A stretch of DNA of 64,000 bases, from contig NZ_CP130630.1 of the NCBI RefSeq assembly GCF_030551255.1, positions 10,353,001 to 10,417,000 on the forward strand, written 5' to 3'. How positions within the stretch are numbered: position 1 is the first letter of the stretch; every line of letters starts with the position of its first letter. Of the stretch, positions 1 to 8,521 are shown one piece after another. A program made the translations under genes and the position numbers. The notes beneath the pieces were generated by a model, which was not told the origin of the DNA, made no database searches, and saw only the letters and a program-made list of their open reading frames with translations. The DNA comes from Streptomyces sp. NL15-2K (lineage in GTDB: Bacteria; Actinomycetota; Actinomycetes; Streptomycetales; Streptomycetaceae).

Positions 1-9
1 GAACCGCAC

Positions 10-708
10 ATGATCAGGCATGCGGCCACAGGAGAGATGGGAGCGCGAGGCTCGCGGCGGCTGGGAGTAGGCAGCTTGAGCTCCCAGGTTCACGCGGCGA
101 TCAAGGAGCGGCTGCTGGAGGGGGCGTACAAACCAGGTCAACGACTTTCCGCGGCCGAACTGGGCACCGAGTTCGGTGTGAGCAAGCAACCCACCATGGA
201 AGCCCTCCGCCTGCTGTCCGCCGACGGACTCGTAACCATCGTGCCGCAGGTCGGCTGCGAGGTGGCGACCTACGAACCGCAAGAGGTCGAGGATTTCTTC
301 GCGCTGTTCGCCAGTATGGAGGGCACCATTTCCGGTCTGGCCGCGAGCCGCCGCACGGAGGCCGGCCTAAGGCAACTGGACGCGATCTCCGGACGCATCG
401 GTGACCTGACGGCCGAGACCGACCCGGCCGCGCGCTCGCACGGATACCGCGTCCTCAACCGTGATTTCCACGCCCAGATCCATGCTCTGGCGCACTCGGC
501 TGTCGTCGCCGAGGTCAGCCATCGCATGTGGGACCTCAGCGACTTCCTCATCAACACTTCCGGTGCCGTCTTCCCTCTGCACGCCGCACTGGAGGATCGC
601 CACCATGATCACGAAGTCATTCGGCAGGCGCTGCGGGACCAGGATACGGAGGCAGCTCGACAGGAAATGGAGCGCCATGTCCTCGGAACCTTGACGATCA
701 TGCACTGA
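10..708 (+). CDS. GntR/FCD-family transcriptional regulator
   Basis: A 232-residue DNA-binding regulator of the FadR (FCD) branch of the GntR family. Residues 20-85 form the winged helix-turn-helix, with the recognition segment [20 protein letters not shown]. The remainder is an all-helical effector domain of FCD type ([14 protein letters not shown], then helices to the C-terminus) that usually binds an organic acid. An alternative ATG lies at position 37, just after an AGGAGAG, so the true start may be nine codons downstream. The gene sits at the window edge, so its target cannot be read from context. Family assignment is firm; ligand is unknown. Confidence 0.85.
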   Translation: MIRHAATGEMGARGSRRLGVGSLSSQVHAAIKERLLEGAYKPGQRLSAAELGTEFGVSKQPTMEALRLLSADGLVTIVPQVGCEVATYEPQEVEDFFALFASMEGTISGLAASRRTEAGLRQLDAISGRIGDLTAETDPAARSHGYRVLNRDFHAQIHALAHSAVVAEVSHRMWDLSDFLINTSGAVFPLHAALEDRHHDHEVIRQALRDQDTEAARQEMERHVLGTLTIMH

Positions 709-752
709 GGTCTTTCAGCGTGGCCGCTCCAGGGTGAGGACGGCAGCGGCGA

Positions 753-1364
753 TTGACGTCATTCGATTCGGGCTCCACCGGAACCTGCGGAAGATCCGCC
801 ATGACTTCAGCCGTGCGATGCCACGCTCGACCGATGCACGGGCTGCGGAGAGCGCGCGGTTACCCGGCCGCAGCCGGGGACGGCTCTCGGTCGCCGGGCT
901 GCTGTGCTACCGGCCCGGCCCGCCCGCCTGTGCTACCGGCTGCGTCGGCACACCGGCCACCGGCGCCGGGGCTCGAGCGGCTCGCCGAGCTGGTCGACCG
1001 GTTCGCCGGCGGCGATGTGGAGATCACGCTCCGGCGAGAGGGAGAGCCGGACGGGGTGCCGCCGGTGGTAGGGCTGGCCGCGTACCGGATTGTGCAGGAA
1101 GCGCTGACGAACGTGCTCAGGCACTCCGGTGCCCGGCACGCGGCGGTGTCCGTCGTTCGGGGGGACGGTCGGCTGATGGTGGAGGTGGTAGATGACGGTT
1201 TGTCGGCCACGCCCCCGGCCGGGAGCGGCTTCGGGCTGGTCGGGATGCGGGAGCGAGCATCGGCGGCCGGGGGCACGATCGACTACGGGACGGTGCCCGG
1301 CGGCGGTTTCCGGGTGCGGGCCGAACTCCCGGCCCGCGGCGGCGACGGAGGGGAGCGACCGTGA
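753..1364 (+). pseudogene. Truncated NarL-type sensor histidine kinase (C-terminal ATPase part only)
   Basis: Only the end of a HisKA_3-type kinase is recognisable. From about residue 75 it reads as a HATPase domain: N box in RIVQEALTNVLRHSGA, G1 box in VEVVDDG, G2 box in GSGFGLVGMRERA. The membrane sensor and phospho-accepting His segment are absent, and residues 1-70 look like random high-GC coding. The stop overlaps the GTG of the following response regulator by four bases (GTGA), the usual coupling of such pairs, so the 5' part of the kinase gene was probably lost. It could still be transcribed but should not autophosphorylate. Confidence 0.7.
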
Positions 1365-2029
1365 CCGTGCGCGTCGTGCTTGCGGACGACCAGACCGTCG
1401 TACGCGCCGGCTTCCGAGCCCTGCTGGATCTGACCGATGACCTGGTGGTGGTCGCGGAGGCGGCAGACGGGCAGCAGGCCGTCGAGGCGGTACGGCTGAC
1501 CCGGCCCGACGTCGTCCTGATGGACATCCGCATGCCCGGCGTCGACGGCATCGAGGCCACCCGCCGGATCGCCGCCGACGGCGCGCTGGACGGCGTACGG
1601 GTGGTCATGCTCACTACGTATCAGGTCGACGCCTACGTCTTCGAGGCGTTGCGAACCGGCGCGGCCGGCTTTCTGCTGAAGGACATCGAGCCGGACGAGC
1701 TGCGGGCGGCGATCCGGACGGTCGCCGCCGGACAGAGCCTCCTCGCTCCGGCGGTGACGCGCTCGGTGGTGGAGGAGTTCGCCCGGCTGAAAGGTCCGGA
1801 GGCGGCCGGTGCCGAGCGGCTGGCGGTGCTCACCGAGCGGGAACGGGAGGTGATGGCGCTGGTCGCGGCCGGGCTGAGCAACGAGGAGATCGGCCGGGAG
1901 CTGCTGATGAGCCCGCTGACCGCGAAGACCCATGTGAGCCGGGCGATGACCAAACTGGGAGCGCGGGACCGGGCTCAGCTGGTGGTTCTGGCGTACGAGA
2001 CGGGGCTGGTCAGGGCGGGGGAGCGCTGA
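1361..2029 (+). CDS. NarL/LuxR-family response regulator
   Basis: A complete 222-residue response regulator. The receiver domain (1-120) shows the acidic pair in LADDQ, the phospho-acceptor Asp in DVVLMDIRMPG, the Thr in VVMLTTY and the Lys in FLLKDI. A LuxR-type helix-turn-helix follows (residues 150-215, LTEREREVMALVAAGLSNEEIGREL). The start is GTG, overlapping the stop of the truncated kinase gene upstream. Since its cognate kinase lacks the phosphotransfer domain, this regulator is either orphaned or served by another kinase. Confidence 0.9.
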   Translation: MTVRVVLADDQTVVRAGFRALLDLTDDLVVVAEAADGQQAVEAVRLTRPDVVLMDIRMPGVDGIEATRRIAADGALDGVRVVMLTTYQVDAYVFEALRTGAAGFLLKDIEPDELRAAIRTVAAGQSLLAPAVTRSVVEEFARLKGPEAAGAERLAVLTEREREVMALVAAGLSNEEIGRELLMSPLTAKTHVSRAMTKLGARDRAQLVVLAYETGLVRAGER

Positions 2030-2125
2030 GCGAGGAGTGCCGATGTGGTTCATCGGCCAGCGCGGTCGGCGACCCGGTTGGACAGGCCCGGCCCGGTGCG
2101 GCAGCGGTCCGGATCCTGCCCCGTG

Positions 2126-2527
2126 TCAGGCTTCCGGTTCCGGCACGAGCGCCGATCGGTTGTGCACGACCAACAGGCTGTGCAACGCGGCAGCCGAATC
2201 CTCCGAGCTGTCCCACCCGGCGACGCACACCTCGACGTACCGGGTGCCGCTCGCCTCATGACGGGCACGCACGGCGGCCAGGCCCTCGGGGGCGCACGGG
2301 ACGATCGCCACGATGCCGTTACGGGCCAGCACCTCGGCCATCAGGCCCGTACGCTCGGCATCCATGGCGGGGCCGTGGAACCGGTCGAGCACTTCGACCC
2401 GACGCTGTTCGGCCAGCAGCTGTTCGGCCAAGGCGTAGGCGGCCGCCCGTCGGTCGGCCGTCGTCCGGCCGGTCACCCAGATCGTGGCTCCGGGGCAGGT
2501 ACATCGGCACTTCACGTCGCTCAGCAC
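2126..2527 (-). CDS. Degenerate adenylylsulfate-kinase-like protein
   Basis: A 133-residue protein resembling APS kinase (CysC), which phosphorylates adenosine 5'-phosphosulfate to PAPS. The order of elements is right: ATIWVTG (beta1), then helix, RVEVLD, RTGLMAEVLARNGIVAIVP, and AVRARHEASGTRYVEV. However, the Walker A loop expected after WVTG (GxxGxGKT) reads GRTTADRR without its Gly/Lys, and the LDGD substrate motif reads LDRF. The C-terminal part of a normal CysC (about 180-200 residues) is missing. The GTG start overlaps the stop of the upstream sulfotransferase by seven bases, so the two are cotranslated. Probably not a kinase; it may be decaying or a sulfate-donor-linked partner. Confidence 0.6.
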   Translation of the reverse strand: MLSDVKCRCTCPGATIWVTGRTTADRRAAAYALAEQLLAEQRRVEVLDRFHGPAMDAERTGLMAEVLARNGIVAIVPCAPEGLAAVRARHEASGTRYVEVCVAGWDSSEDSAAALHSLLVVHNRSALVPEPEA

Positions 2528-3336
2528 GGATATCCCCAGGCATGGGTGATGTTGCGCAGAGCCGCAGGGATGTCCTGCGGATCCGGGAGGGGCCGCGCTT
2601 TTTGGATCTTCCCGGACTTGATGTTCTCGCTCCAGTCGCCGATGAACGGCACGAACGGCCCGTGATCGCCCTTTCGGTAATCAAGCATTTTCGATGTCCA
2701 GGGGATACCGAGATAGGTGCAGATCTCCCGAGTGACCGCCTCGGGTTTCTCGGTCAGTTCCTCGTAGCGGACCGTGAGACCATCCAGCCCGCCGCGGGCC
2801 GCCTCGACAGCTTCGACGTACATGCGCACCTCGCGCACGGTCGCCTCCAGGTCGCGGTCGGGGCGGTTGTTGATCAGCGAGCTCACCATCGATGCCGGGT
2901 GGCGCAGCAGGAAGATGTAGCGGGCCTTCGGCCAGCCCTCGCGCAGCCGTTCCCAGACGCCCGCGTTGCCGGGTGTCTTGTCCACGATGATCTGCTTGCC
3001 GCTGCGCGCGAGTTCCCGGTGGAGGATGCGGTCCCGCAGGAGATACTCCAACTCTCGCTGGTCGAGGTCCAGTTGGGTCATGGCCTTCTGGGTGTACGGC
3101 TTGGTGAGGTCGACAGAGAGGGTGCGCAGGTGCATCTCGTGGGGGGCCCGGATCTGCGGGTGGCTGTTGAGCAGGACCCGCAGCAGCGTGGAGCCGGAGC
3201 GCACGGAGGAGATGACGAACACCGGGTCCGGCACGAGGCGGTGGGCCGACTGCGGCGCCGGGGGCTCGGCCGCCTTCCGCATCCGCCGCCGTACTCCGCG
3301 GGCCACGCGGCGCACTCCCGAACCGCTCAACGCCAT
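2521..3336 (-). CDS. Sulfotransferase family protein
   Basis: A 271-residue PAPS-dependent sulfotransferase. The 5'-phosphosulfate loop is VISSVRSGSTLLRVLLNSHP (about residues 42-61), with the conserved Arg-Ser-Gly-Ser/Thr. The 3'-phosphate-binding region is ARYIFLLRHPASMVSSLINN (about 138-157). It would transfer sulfate from PAPS to a hydroxyl or amine acceptor; the acceptor cannot be read from sequence. It is the first gene of a leftward pair with the APS-kinase-like gene, which fits a sulfate-donor theme. About 420 bases of non-coding DNA lie upstream. Confidence 0.85.
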   Translation of the reverse strand: MALSGSGVRRVARGVRRRMRKAAEPPAPQSAHRLVPDPVFVISSVRSGSTLLRVLLNSHPQIRAPHEMHLRTLSVDLTKPYTQKAMTQLDLDQRELEYLLRDRILHRELARSGKQIIVDKTPGNAGVWERLREGWPKARYIFLLRHPASMVSSLINNRPDRDLEATVREVRMYVEAVEAARGGLDGLTVRYEELTEKPEAVTREICTYLGIPWTSKMLDYRKGDHGPFVPFIGDWSENIKSGKIQKARPLPDPQDIPAALRNITHAWGYPC

Positions 3337-3758
3337 ACCCGGTGCCTCCCTGCCCGCCTCGTGTCCGGAGCCTTACCTTCCCATTGAATACTTGACCATA
3401 GTGGGTGCAGGTCCTGGATTCGCCATGGTCCGGGAATGAGAATCCCGTGAGACAAACGCGATGACGGAAATAGTCTGGCACCGGAAAATTCAAGGGCAAT
3501 ACGCATGTTTGCCTGATATGCCCTCAGGGTGTCGGCAGCATCTTGGGACCGTCTGAACGAGAGCTACTCCCCTGGGAGTAGTCGCCGACTCCCGAGGGCG
3601 GATGTCCGGATGGTCCGGGCTTCTTACCGTCGTCGGCGTGATCGAAGCACGTGACCTCAGTGAAAGGTGCCGTCACCGCTGTCGTCGGCGTCCTGCTCCT
3701 GCCCTCCGTCCGGCGGCCGGCGAAACACGACACCCGCACTTCCGAGAGGACCTTCGCC
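3337..3758. other. Intergenic region between sulfotransferase and esterase/kinase chimera
   Basis: No convincing gene. The stretch is locally AT-richer around 3375-3520 and should contain the divergent promoters for the sulfotransferase (leftward) and the chimera (rightward). An AGGA-type ribosome-binding site (GAGAGGA, 3744-3750) precedes the chosen ATG at 3759. Confidence 0.5.
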
Positions 3759-5723
3759 ATGCCGTGGAATCCCTCCCGCTTACGTCTGCTCCTCGCCCTG
3801 GTCGTCGCCGACCTTCTGCTGCTGATCGGGGTTTCCGCCACGGACGCCGAGGCGACCGCTCCCGCGGCGCACGGTGCCCGGGTCACCGCCGAGGAGAAGG
3901 CAGGTGAGCGTCTGGTCGACCTCACCGTCGACTCACCGGCTCTGGGCCGGGCCGCGAAGGTCCGGCTGCTGACCCCGGACGGCTGGCAGGAGCGGCGGCC
4001 GGGTGAGAGCTGGCCGACGCTGTACCTGCTGGTCGGCGGTGACGGCAATTACAAAGCCTGGACCGAGGACTACGACCCCCGCCTGCACGACCTGCCCCAG
4101 CTGCGCGACGTCCTGGTCGTGATGCCGGAGATGCCGCTGTTCGGCTTCTACAGCGACTGGCACAACGGCGGCCGGGGCGGACCGCCCGCGGTGGAGACGT
4201 TCCACCTGAAGGAGGTGCGCCCACTACTGGAACGCCACTACGGGGCGGGGAGTCGTCGTGCGGCCGCGGGGGAGTCGCAGGGAGGGTTCGGCGCCGTCTC
4301 TTACGCCGCGCGTCACCCGGGGATGTTCCGTGCCGCGGCGAGCTTCAGCGGCTTCGTACATCCACTCCAGCACCCGCATGCGATCCGGGCCGCGATGACG
4401 TACCTGGGCCTGGACTGGACGGCACTGTGGGGCGACCCGGTCGCCCAGCGCACCAACTGGCAAGCACACGACCCCTATTACCTGGCCGACCGGCTGCGCA
4501 CCACACCTGTCTATCTCTCCAGCGGTGACGGCACGGCAGGCTCCCTGGACCCGCCCGGTACCGAACCCGACCCGGACATCCCCGGCCTGGAAGACCCTGC
4601 CGATCCGTTCCCCGAAAACGCGATCTCCCCCACGGAGACGCTCATGGAACGCGAGTCCCGGGCCCTGGCCGCCCGCCTGAACCATCCGCACGTGGTGAGC
4701 GTGTACGACTTCGGTTCCCATGACGGCCGGCTCTACCTGGTCATGGAACTCGTCGAGGGCTGGAGCCTGGCTCAGGAGCGGTCCCTGCGCGGCACCCTGG
4801 TCCCGCAGGTGGCGGCCGCGATTGCGGCACAGGTGGCGGCGGGCCTGTCGGCCGCACACAGTCAGGGCGTGATCCACCGGGACATCAAGCCCGCCAACGT
4901 CATGATCTCCAATGACCGCCTCGTGAAGATCACGGATTTCGGTATCGCCCGCTTCGCCGACAGTGCCGACAGCACCGTGACCGCCACCGGCAAGATCCTC
5001 GGCACCGCCGACTACCTGGCCCCCGAGCGGGCGCTGGGGCGACCCGCGCAGCCCGCATCGGACGTCTACTCGCTGGGCTGCGTGCTGTACGAGCTGCTCA
5101 CCGGCCAGCCGCCGTTCCGTGGCACCACCTCGCTCGCCGTCGTGCAGCAGCACGTCGACGCCGCCCCGATGCCGCCGGCCCGCCTGCGCCCCGAGATACC
5201 GCAGCCGCTCTCCGACTACCTGCTGCACCTGCTCGCCAAGGCCCCCGGGCACCGGCCGAGCGCCGAGCAGGCAGCCACCTGGCTCAGCACGCAGGAGCAG
5301 GTGCCGTCCCCGACCGAGCCGGAGAGCACCGCCCCCATGCCCGCTCCGGTCGCCCCTGCTCCTGTACCGCCGCGCCCGGCCGATGCCCGCGCCACACACT
5401 CGCGGCCGCGCGGCCGGCGCAGGCTCGTGCCCAAGGCTGCGCTGGGCGGCGGCGCCGTGGTCCTGTTCGCCACTGCCGCCGTCATCGGAGCATCACTGAA
5501 CTCAGGCGACGACAGTCCGGCACCCGCGACTTCGCCGACGCGGACGACATTGCCGACACCGACGACCGTTGTGTCCGTACCCGCCAGTGAAGCCCCTGCC
5601 GCTACGCCACCGGCTGCTTCGCCGTCCACCCCAGTGCCTCCAGCGCAAGACCATGGGGACGGCGAGGATCACGATGGCGAGGGCAAGCACGGCAAGGTAA
5701 AAGGCAAGGGATCCGACGACTGA
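3759..5723 (+). CDS. Chimeric protein: truncated secreted esterase fused to Ser/Thr kinase lacking its N-lobe
   Basis: One 654-residue frame joins two unrelated halves. Residues 1-290 are an esterase-D/mycolyltransferase-type alpha/beta hydrolase with an N-terminal hydrophobic signal (RLLLALVVADLLLLIGV) and nucleophile elbow GESQGG, but the frame leaves the fold before the expected catalytic His. From about residue 294 it becomes a PknB-type kinase beginning at helix alphaC (MERESRALAARLNHPHVV): the Gly-rich loop and ATP-anchoring Lys are absent, while HRDIKPAN, DFG and the APE-like LAPE are intact. One transmembrane helix (VVLFATAAVIGASL) and a Pro/Thr then Lys/Asp/Gly tail follow. Start 3759 is chosen for its ribosome-binding site and signal peptide. 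Neither enzyme should be fully active. Confidence 0.75.
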   Translation: MPWNPSRLRLLLALVVADLLLLIGVSATDAEATAPAAHGARVTAEEKAGERLVDLTVDSPALGRAAKVRLLTPDGWQERRPGESWPTLYLLVGGDGNYKAWTEDYDPRLHDLPQLRDVLVVMPEMPLFGFYSDWHNGGRGGPPAVETFHLKEVRPLLERHYGAGSRRAAAGESQGGFGAVSYAARHPGMFRAAASFSGFVHPLQHPHAIRAAMTYLGLDWTALWGDPVAQRTNWQAHDPYYLADRLRTTPVYLSSGDGTAGSLDPPGTEPDPDIPGLEDPADPFPENAISPTETLMERESRALAARLNHPHVVSVYDFGSHDGRLYLVMELVEGWSLAQERSLRGTLVPQVAAAIAAQVAAGLSAAHSQGVIHRDIKPANVMISNDRLVKITDFGIARFADSADSTVTATGKILGTADYLAPERALGRPAQPASDVYSLGCVLYELLTGQPPFRGTTSLAVVQQHVDAAPMPPARLRPEIPQPLSDYLLHLLAKAPGHRPSAEQAATWLSTQEQVPSPTEPESTAPMPAPVAPAPVPPRPADARATHSRPRGRRRLVPKAALGGGAVVLFATAAVIGASLNSGDDSPAPATSPTRTTLPTPTTVVSVPASEAPAATPPAASPSTPVPPAQDHGDGEDHDGEGKHGKVKGKGSDD

Positions 5724-6002
5724 GCCAGCGCCGTAGGGACCGAGGCCACGTACCCACGGGGCTGCGCACGCCGGTGCTGATCCGGTCGCTGATAGACACC
5801 AACGCGGCACAGGAAACGGCACGGCACCGGGCAGGGATCACGTCACCATCCAAAGGGGGTCCCGGGACCACCCTCTTGCGGGCACACGGACACGGGCGTG
5901 CTTGCGTGTCATGGTTGTGTGGCCTGGCCACCGATCATTTGGAGGGTCCGTGTGACGTGCCGTACGCTCCGGGGCGTTGCTCGGCCAGTGGGGGGACGGA
6001 TC

Positions 6003-6644
6003 GTGGGAAAGGGAGGGCACGCTCAGCGCGTTTCGGCCGACGATCTGGCACTGCGCACAGCGGTTGCCCAGGCCCAGGACGGTGACGAGGCCGCGTTCTC
6101 CGCGCTGTACCGATTGATACAGCCGGGCCTGCTCGGCTACCTGCGCGGGACCGTGGGTGAGCGCGCCGCGGACGTCGCCGCCGCTGCCTGGCGGGAGATC
6201 GCCCGCGAATTGCCACGGTTTCGTGGCGACGGGCACGGATTCCGCGCCTGGACGGCGCACATCGCCCGACGCCACGCGCGCGGCCACCTCCGACCTCGCG
6301 GCCCATCGCCCCGCTCGGCAGGAAGCCCCTCGACGCCGCTGACCGGGGACCACATCGCCCACGCCCTGCCCGGAACCACGCTGTCCGCCGAGACCGCCCA
6401 GGCCCTGGTCACCCGCCTGCCCCGCGCCCAGGCCGAGGCGATCCTCCTCCGCCATGTCGTACGTCTGGACGAGCGCGCGGCTGCCCGGGTGATGGGCAGG
6501 CCCAGCGCCGTCGTACGGGTCCTGGCCCGCCGTGGCGTGAAGAACCTGTCCCACCTGCTCGGCCCCGACGAAGTGAGACAGGATGTCGCGCGGACGCTGG
6601 GGGAACCGAGATGGACACCCCTCGAAACGGAGACGAACGGTTGA
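6003..6644 (+). CDS. ECF-like RNA polymerase sigma factor
   Basis: A sigma-70-like protein of about 213 residues. Region 2 is recognisable (AVAQAQDGDEAAFSALYRLIQPGLLGYLRGTVG, then AWREIARELPRFRGDGHGFRAWTAHIARRHA). Region 4 is LVTRLPRAQAEAILLRHVVRLDERAAARVMGRPSAVVRVLARRGVKNL. GTG at 6003 is chosen because GGGGGGA precedes it and the family homology begins directly after; the open frame extends to 5898 without homology. The downstream gene begins inside its end (6611), so the pair is translationally coupled, the arrangement expected of a sigma factor and its membrane partner. Confidence 0.8.
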   Translation: MGKGGHAQRVSADDLALRTAVAQAQDGDEAAFSALYRLIQPGLLGYLRGTVGERAADVAAAAWREIARELPRFRGDGHGFRAWTAHIARRHARGHLRPRGPSPRSAGSPSTPLTGDHIAHALPGTTLSAETAQALVTRLPRAQAEAILLRHVVRLDERAAARVMGRPSAVVRVLARRGVKNLSHLLGPDEVRQDVARTLGEPRWTPLETETNG

Positions 6645-7384
6645 GCGGCGAGGCCCACAAGCCCGAGGCCGCCCCACGCCTCGGCCACCCGACCGAACGC
6701 AACGACACGTCCGGCCTGGACCGCACGGCCGAACGGATCGGTGAGGCACTGCGGCAACAGCCCGTGGACGACAACGCGGAGCAGGCCGCCCTTGCCGCGT
6801 TCCGAAGCGCACGCACGGCGAGCGACGGGGTCCTGCGCACCCGGCGCCGGGACGACTGGCGCCCGAGGACCAGCAAGCAACGCTGGGCACGCGGCGGGGC
6901 ACTCGCCCTCGTGCCGGGCCTGCTGCTGGGCGGCATCGCCTTCGCGTCCATCGGCGTGGTGGACAGCGGGCAGCACGATACTCCCGAAGCCGGCACCAGT
7001 CACAGCACGCCTCGGCCGCCCACACCCACGCCCGGCGAACAGGGCTCTCCTGCCACCGGGTCCGACACGGCACCCGCTGCCTCTTCCTCACACCCGGGCA
7101 CCGCGAAGGCCGTTGAGGCGCACTGTCGCGCCTACGAGAAGGTCAAGGACCGTGGCCACGCGCTGAACGCCACGGCATGGCAGCGTCTCGTCCGCGCCGC
7201 AGGCGGCGAGCAACAAGTCGCTGCCTACTGTGCTCAGTTGACGGGATCGGCGAATGAAGCGACCCCGGCGCCGACGAAGACGAACAAGACCGAGAAGGCA
7301 AGGAAGGCAGAGAAGACAGGGAAGAGCCAAGGAAGGTTGAGCGCCGAGGCCAAGCCGTCGAAGGGGACCTCCAACCGGCCCTAG
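6611..7384 (+). CDS. Single-pass membrane protein coupled to the sigma factor (possible anti-sigma role)
   Basis: 257 residues with no family I recognise. Residues 1-95 are hydrophilic and presumably cytoplasmic. One membrane helix lies at about 97-118 (GALALVPGLLLGGIAFASIGVV), followed by a Pro/Thr/Ser-rich extracytoplasmic linker (120-160). Next is a compact domain with two Cys (VEAHCRAYEKVKDRGHALNATAW ... VAAYC), then a Lys/Ala/Thr-rich tail. The gene overlaps the sigma gene by 34 bases, so an anti-sigma or signalling role is a fair inference, but no ZAS zinc motif is present. A strong terminator follows. Confidence 0.6.
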   Translation: MDTPRNGDERLSGEAHKPEAAPRLGHPTERNDTSGLDRTAERIGEALRQQPVDDNAEQAALAAFRSARTASDGVLRTRRRDDWRPRTSKQRWARGGALALVPGLLLGGIAFASIGVVDSGQHDTPEAGTSHSTPRPPTPTPGEQGSPATGSDTAPAASSSHPGTAKAVEAHCRAYEKVKDRGHALNATAWQRLVRAAGGEQQVAAYCAQLTGSANEATPAPTKTNKTEKARKAEKTGKSQGRLSAEAKPSKGTSNRP

Positions 7385-7446
7385 GCAGCACCCGATCCGA
7401 GGCGGAGCTACTCATCAACCGACGGTCCGGACCTGCCACACCGCAA

Positions 7447-7490
7447 GGGGCCCTCTTCCTGCCGGGCTGACCAGGCGGGAAGAGGGCCCC
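7447..7490 (+). terminator. Intrinsic terminator after sigma/membrane-protein operon
   Basis: GGGGCCCTCTTCCTGCC (7447-7463) pairs with GGCGGGAAGAGGGCCCC (7474-7490): a 17-bp stem with one G-U pair and a 10-base loop, about 60 bases after the upstream stop. There is no U tract, typical for actinobacteria. It may serve both converging transcripts. Confidence 0.75.
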
Positions 7491-7602
7491 CGGCGTCATG
7501 CGTCCCTGATCCGAGGGCGGTTGGGGTTACTTGGTGTAGACGAGGCCGTCGGTGTTGATGGTGGGACGGCCGCTGGTGCCGACGACGACGGGTGATGGGC
7601 CG

Positions 7603-7836
7603 TCAGATGATGGGGGAGAGGAATCCGTTGGCGCGCATGGCCTGGCAGACGTCCCTCCCGTCGGCGTCGGGCAGTCCGACGTCGAGTACGGCGGCGGCGA
7701 TGTCGTCGGTGGCCAGGCGCAGGGCGGTTGCGCCGTCGGGCGCGGGCGCCGTGTCGAAGTCCTCGTCGCGCAGTCCGCGCACCAGCACGTCATGCAGGGC
7801 GTGATCGTCCTCGACGACCAGGATCTTGGGGTGCAT
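7603..7836 (-). pseudogene. Truncated OmpR-type response regulator (receiver fragment)
   Basis: 77 codons covering the first two thirds of a receiver domain: KILVVEDDHALHD and the phospho-acceptor Asp in AAAVLDVGLPDADGRDVC are clear. It then ends at a stop before the Thr and Lys of the active site and before any DNA-binding domain. The ATG is preceded by a strong GGGAGGA and lies 47 bases inside the end of the upstream PAP2 gene. A short open stretch further left (7527-7590) does not restore homology. Probably a broken gene at the end of the DedA-PAP2 operon. Confidence 0.7.
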
Positions 7837-8521
7837 GGTCCTCCCTCGGTTCTGGTGCCGTGTCCGGCGTACCGGGTATCAATCGCTCGGGCAGCCACCA
7901 GGCCATCGCGCAGAGGCACACGCCCAGCCAGCCGAGGGCGAACAGCCAGCCGCCGACGACATCGGTGAACCAGTGCACCCCGAGGTAGACGCGGGTCAGC
8001 CCGACCAGCGCACCCCAACCGACGATGACCAGGGTGAGCGGGGTCCTGCCGCGCGGGCTGCACACGCGGACGGCGATGACGAGCAGTCCGGCGGTCAGGG
8101 CCGCGGTGGTGGCGTGACCGGACGGGAACGCCCACCCCGAAGCGTGCGCTGCCCAGTCCGCGTGCGGCGGCCGGGGCCGGGCGACGAGCGTCATCACCAC
8201 GTGCCGCAACGCCTGACCCGCCCCGAGGCAGGCCAGACAGAGCGCGACGGCCACCATCCGCTGCCGCAGCGTACGCCCCGCGATGATTCCGGCTAGCACG
8301 GCCAGCAGATACGGGACGACAGCCGTCCCGCTGGCGGTCAGTCCGCGGGCGAACGCCACCGCCATGTCCGGTCGGTGGCCGACGGACCAGGAGAGAAGGT
8401 CGCCGTCCGCGAACTGGGGCACGCCGTCGCGGCCGACGACGACCATGGTCAGCACGCCGAACGCCGTCCACGCGCCGAGTCCGGTGCTGCCGGCCAGCTC
8501 GGCCAGATCGCCGCGCTTCAT
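7790..8521 (-). CDS. PAP2-family membrane phosphatase
   Basis: 243 residues of phosphatidic-acid-phosphatase type 2, an integral membrane enzyme removing phosphate from lipid phosphates or pyrophosphates outside the membrane. Signatures: KxxxxxxRP-like segment ARPRPP, the PSGH motif in FPSGHATTAAL, and RVYLGVHWFTDVVGG with the catalytic His. Five to six membrane helices are evident. The start at 8521 gives a 4-base ATGA overlap with the preceding PAP2 gene. A charged, Pro/Arg-rich tail follows the last helix. Second of two PAP2 paralogues in tandem behind DedA. Confidence 0.85.
   Translation of the reverse strand: MKRGDLAELAGSTGLGAWTAFGVLTMVVVGRDGVPQFADGDLLSWSVGHRPDMAVAFARGLTASGTAVVPYLLAVLAGIIAGRTLRQRMVAVALCLACLGAGQALRHVVMTLVARPRPPHADWAAHASGWAFPSGHATTAALTAGLLVIAVRVCSPRGRTPLTLVIVGWGALVGLTRVYLGVHWFTDVVGGWLFALGWLGVCLCAMAWWLPERLIPGTPDTAPEPREDHAPQDPGRRGRSRPA

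Noticed and set aside
734..1195. A plus-strand frame overlapping the kinase remnant
   Set aside because: Arg/Ala/Gly-rich shadow; the HATPase motifs are in the other frame (753-1364).
7527..7600. Extension of the truncated response regulator ending SGRPTINTDGLVYTK
   Set aside because: It lies in a different frame from the receiver fragment and shows no DNA-binding domain, so I could not join it to the regulator or to any family.
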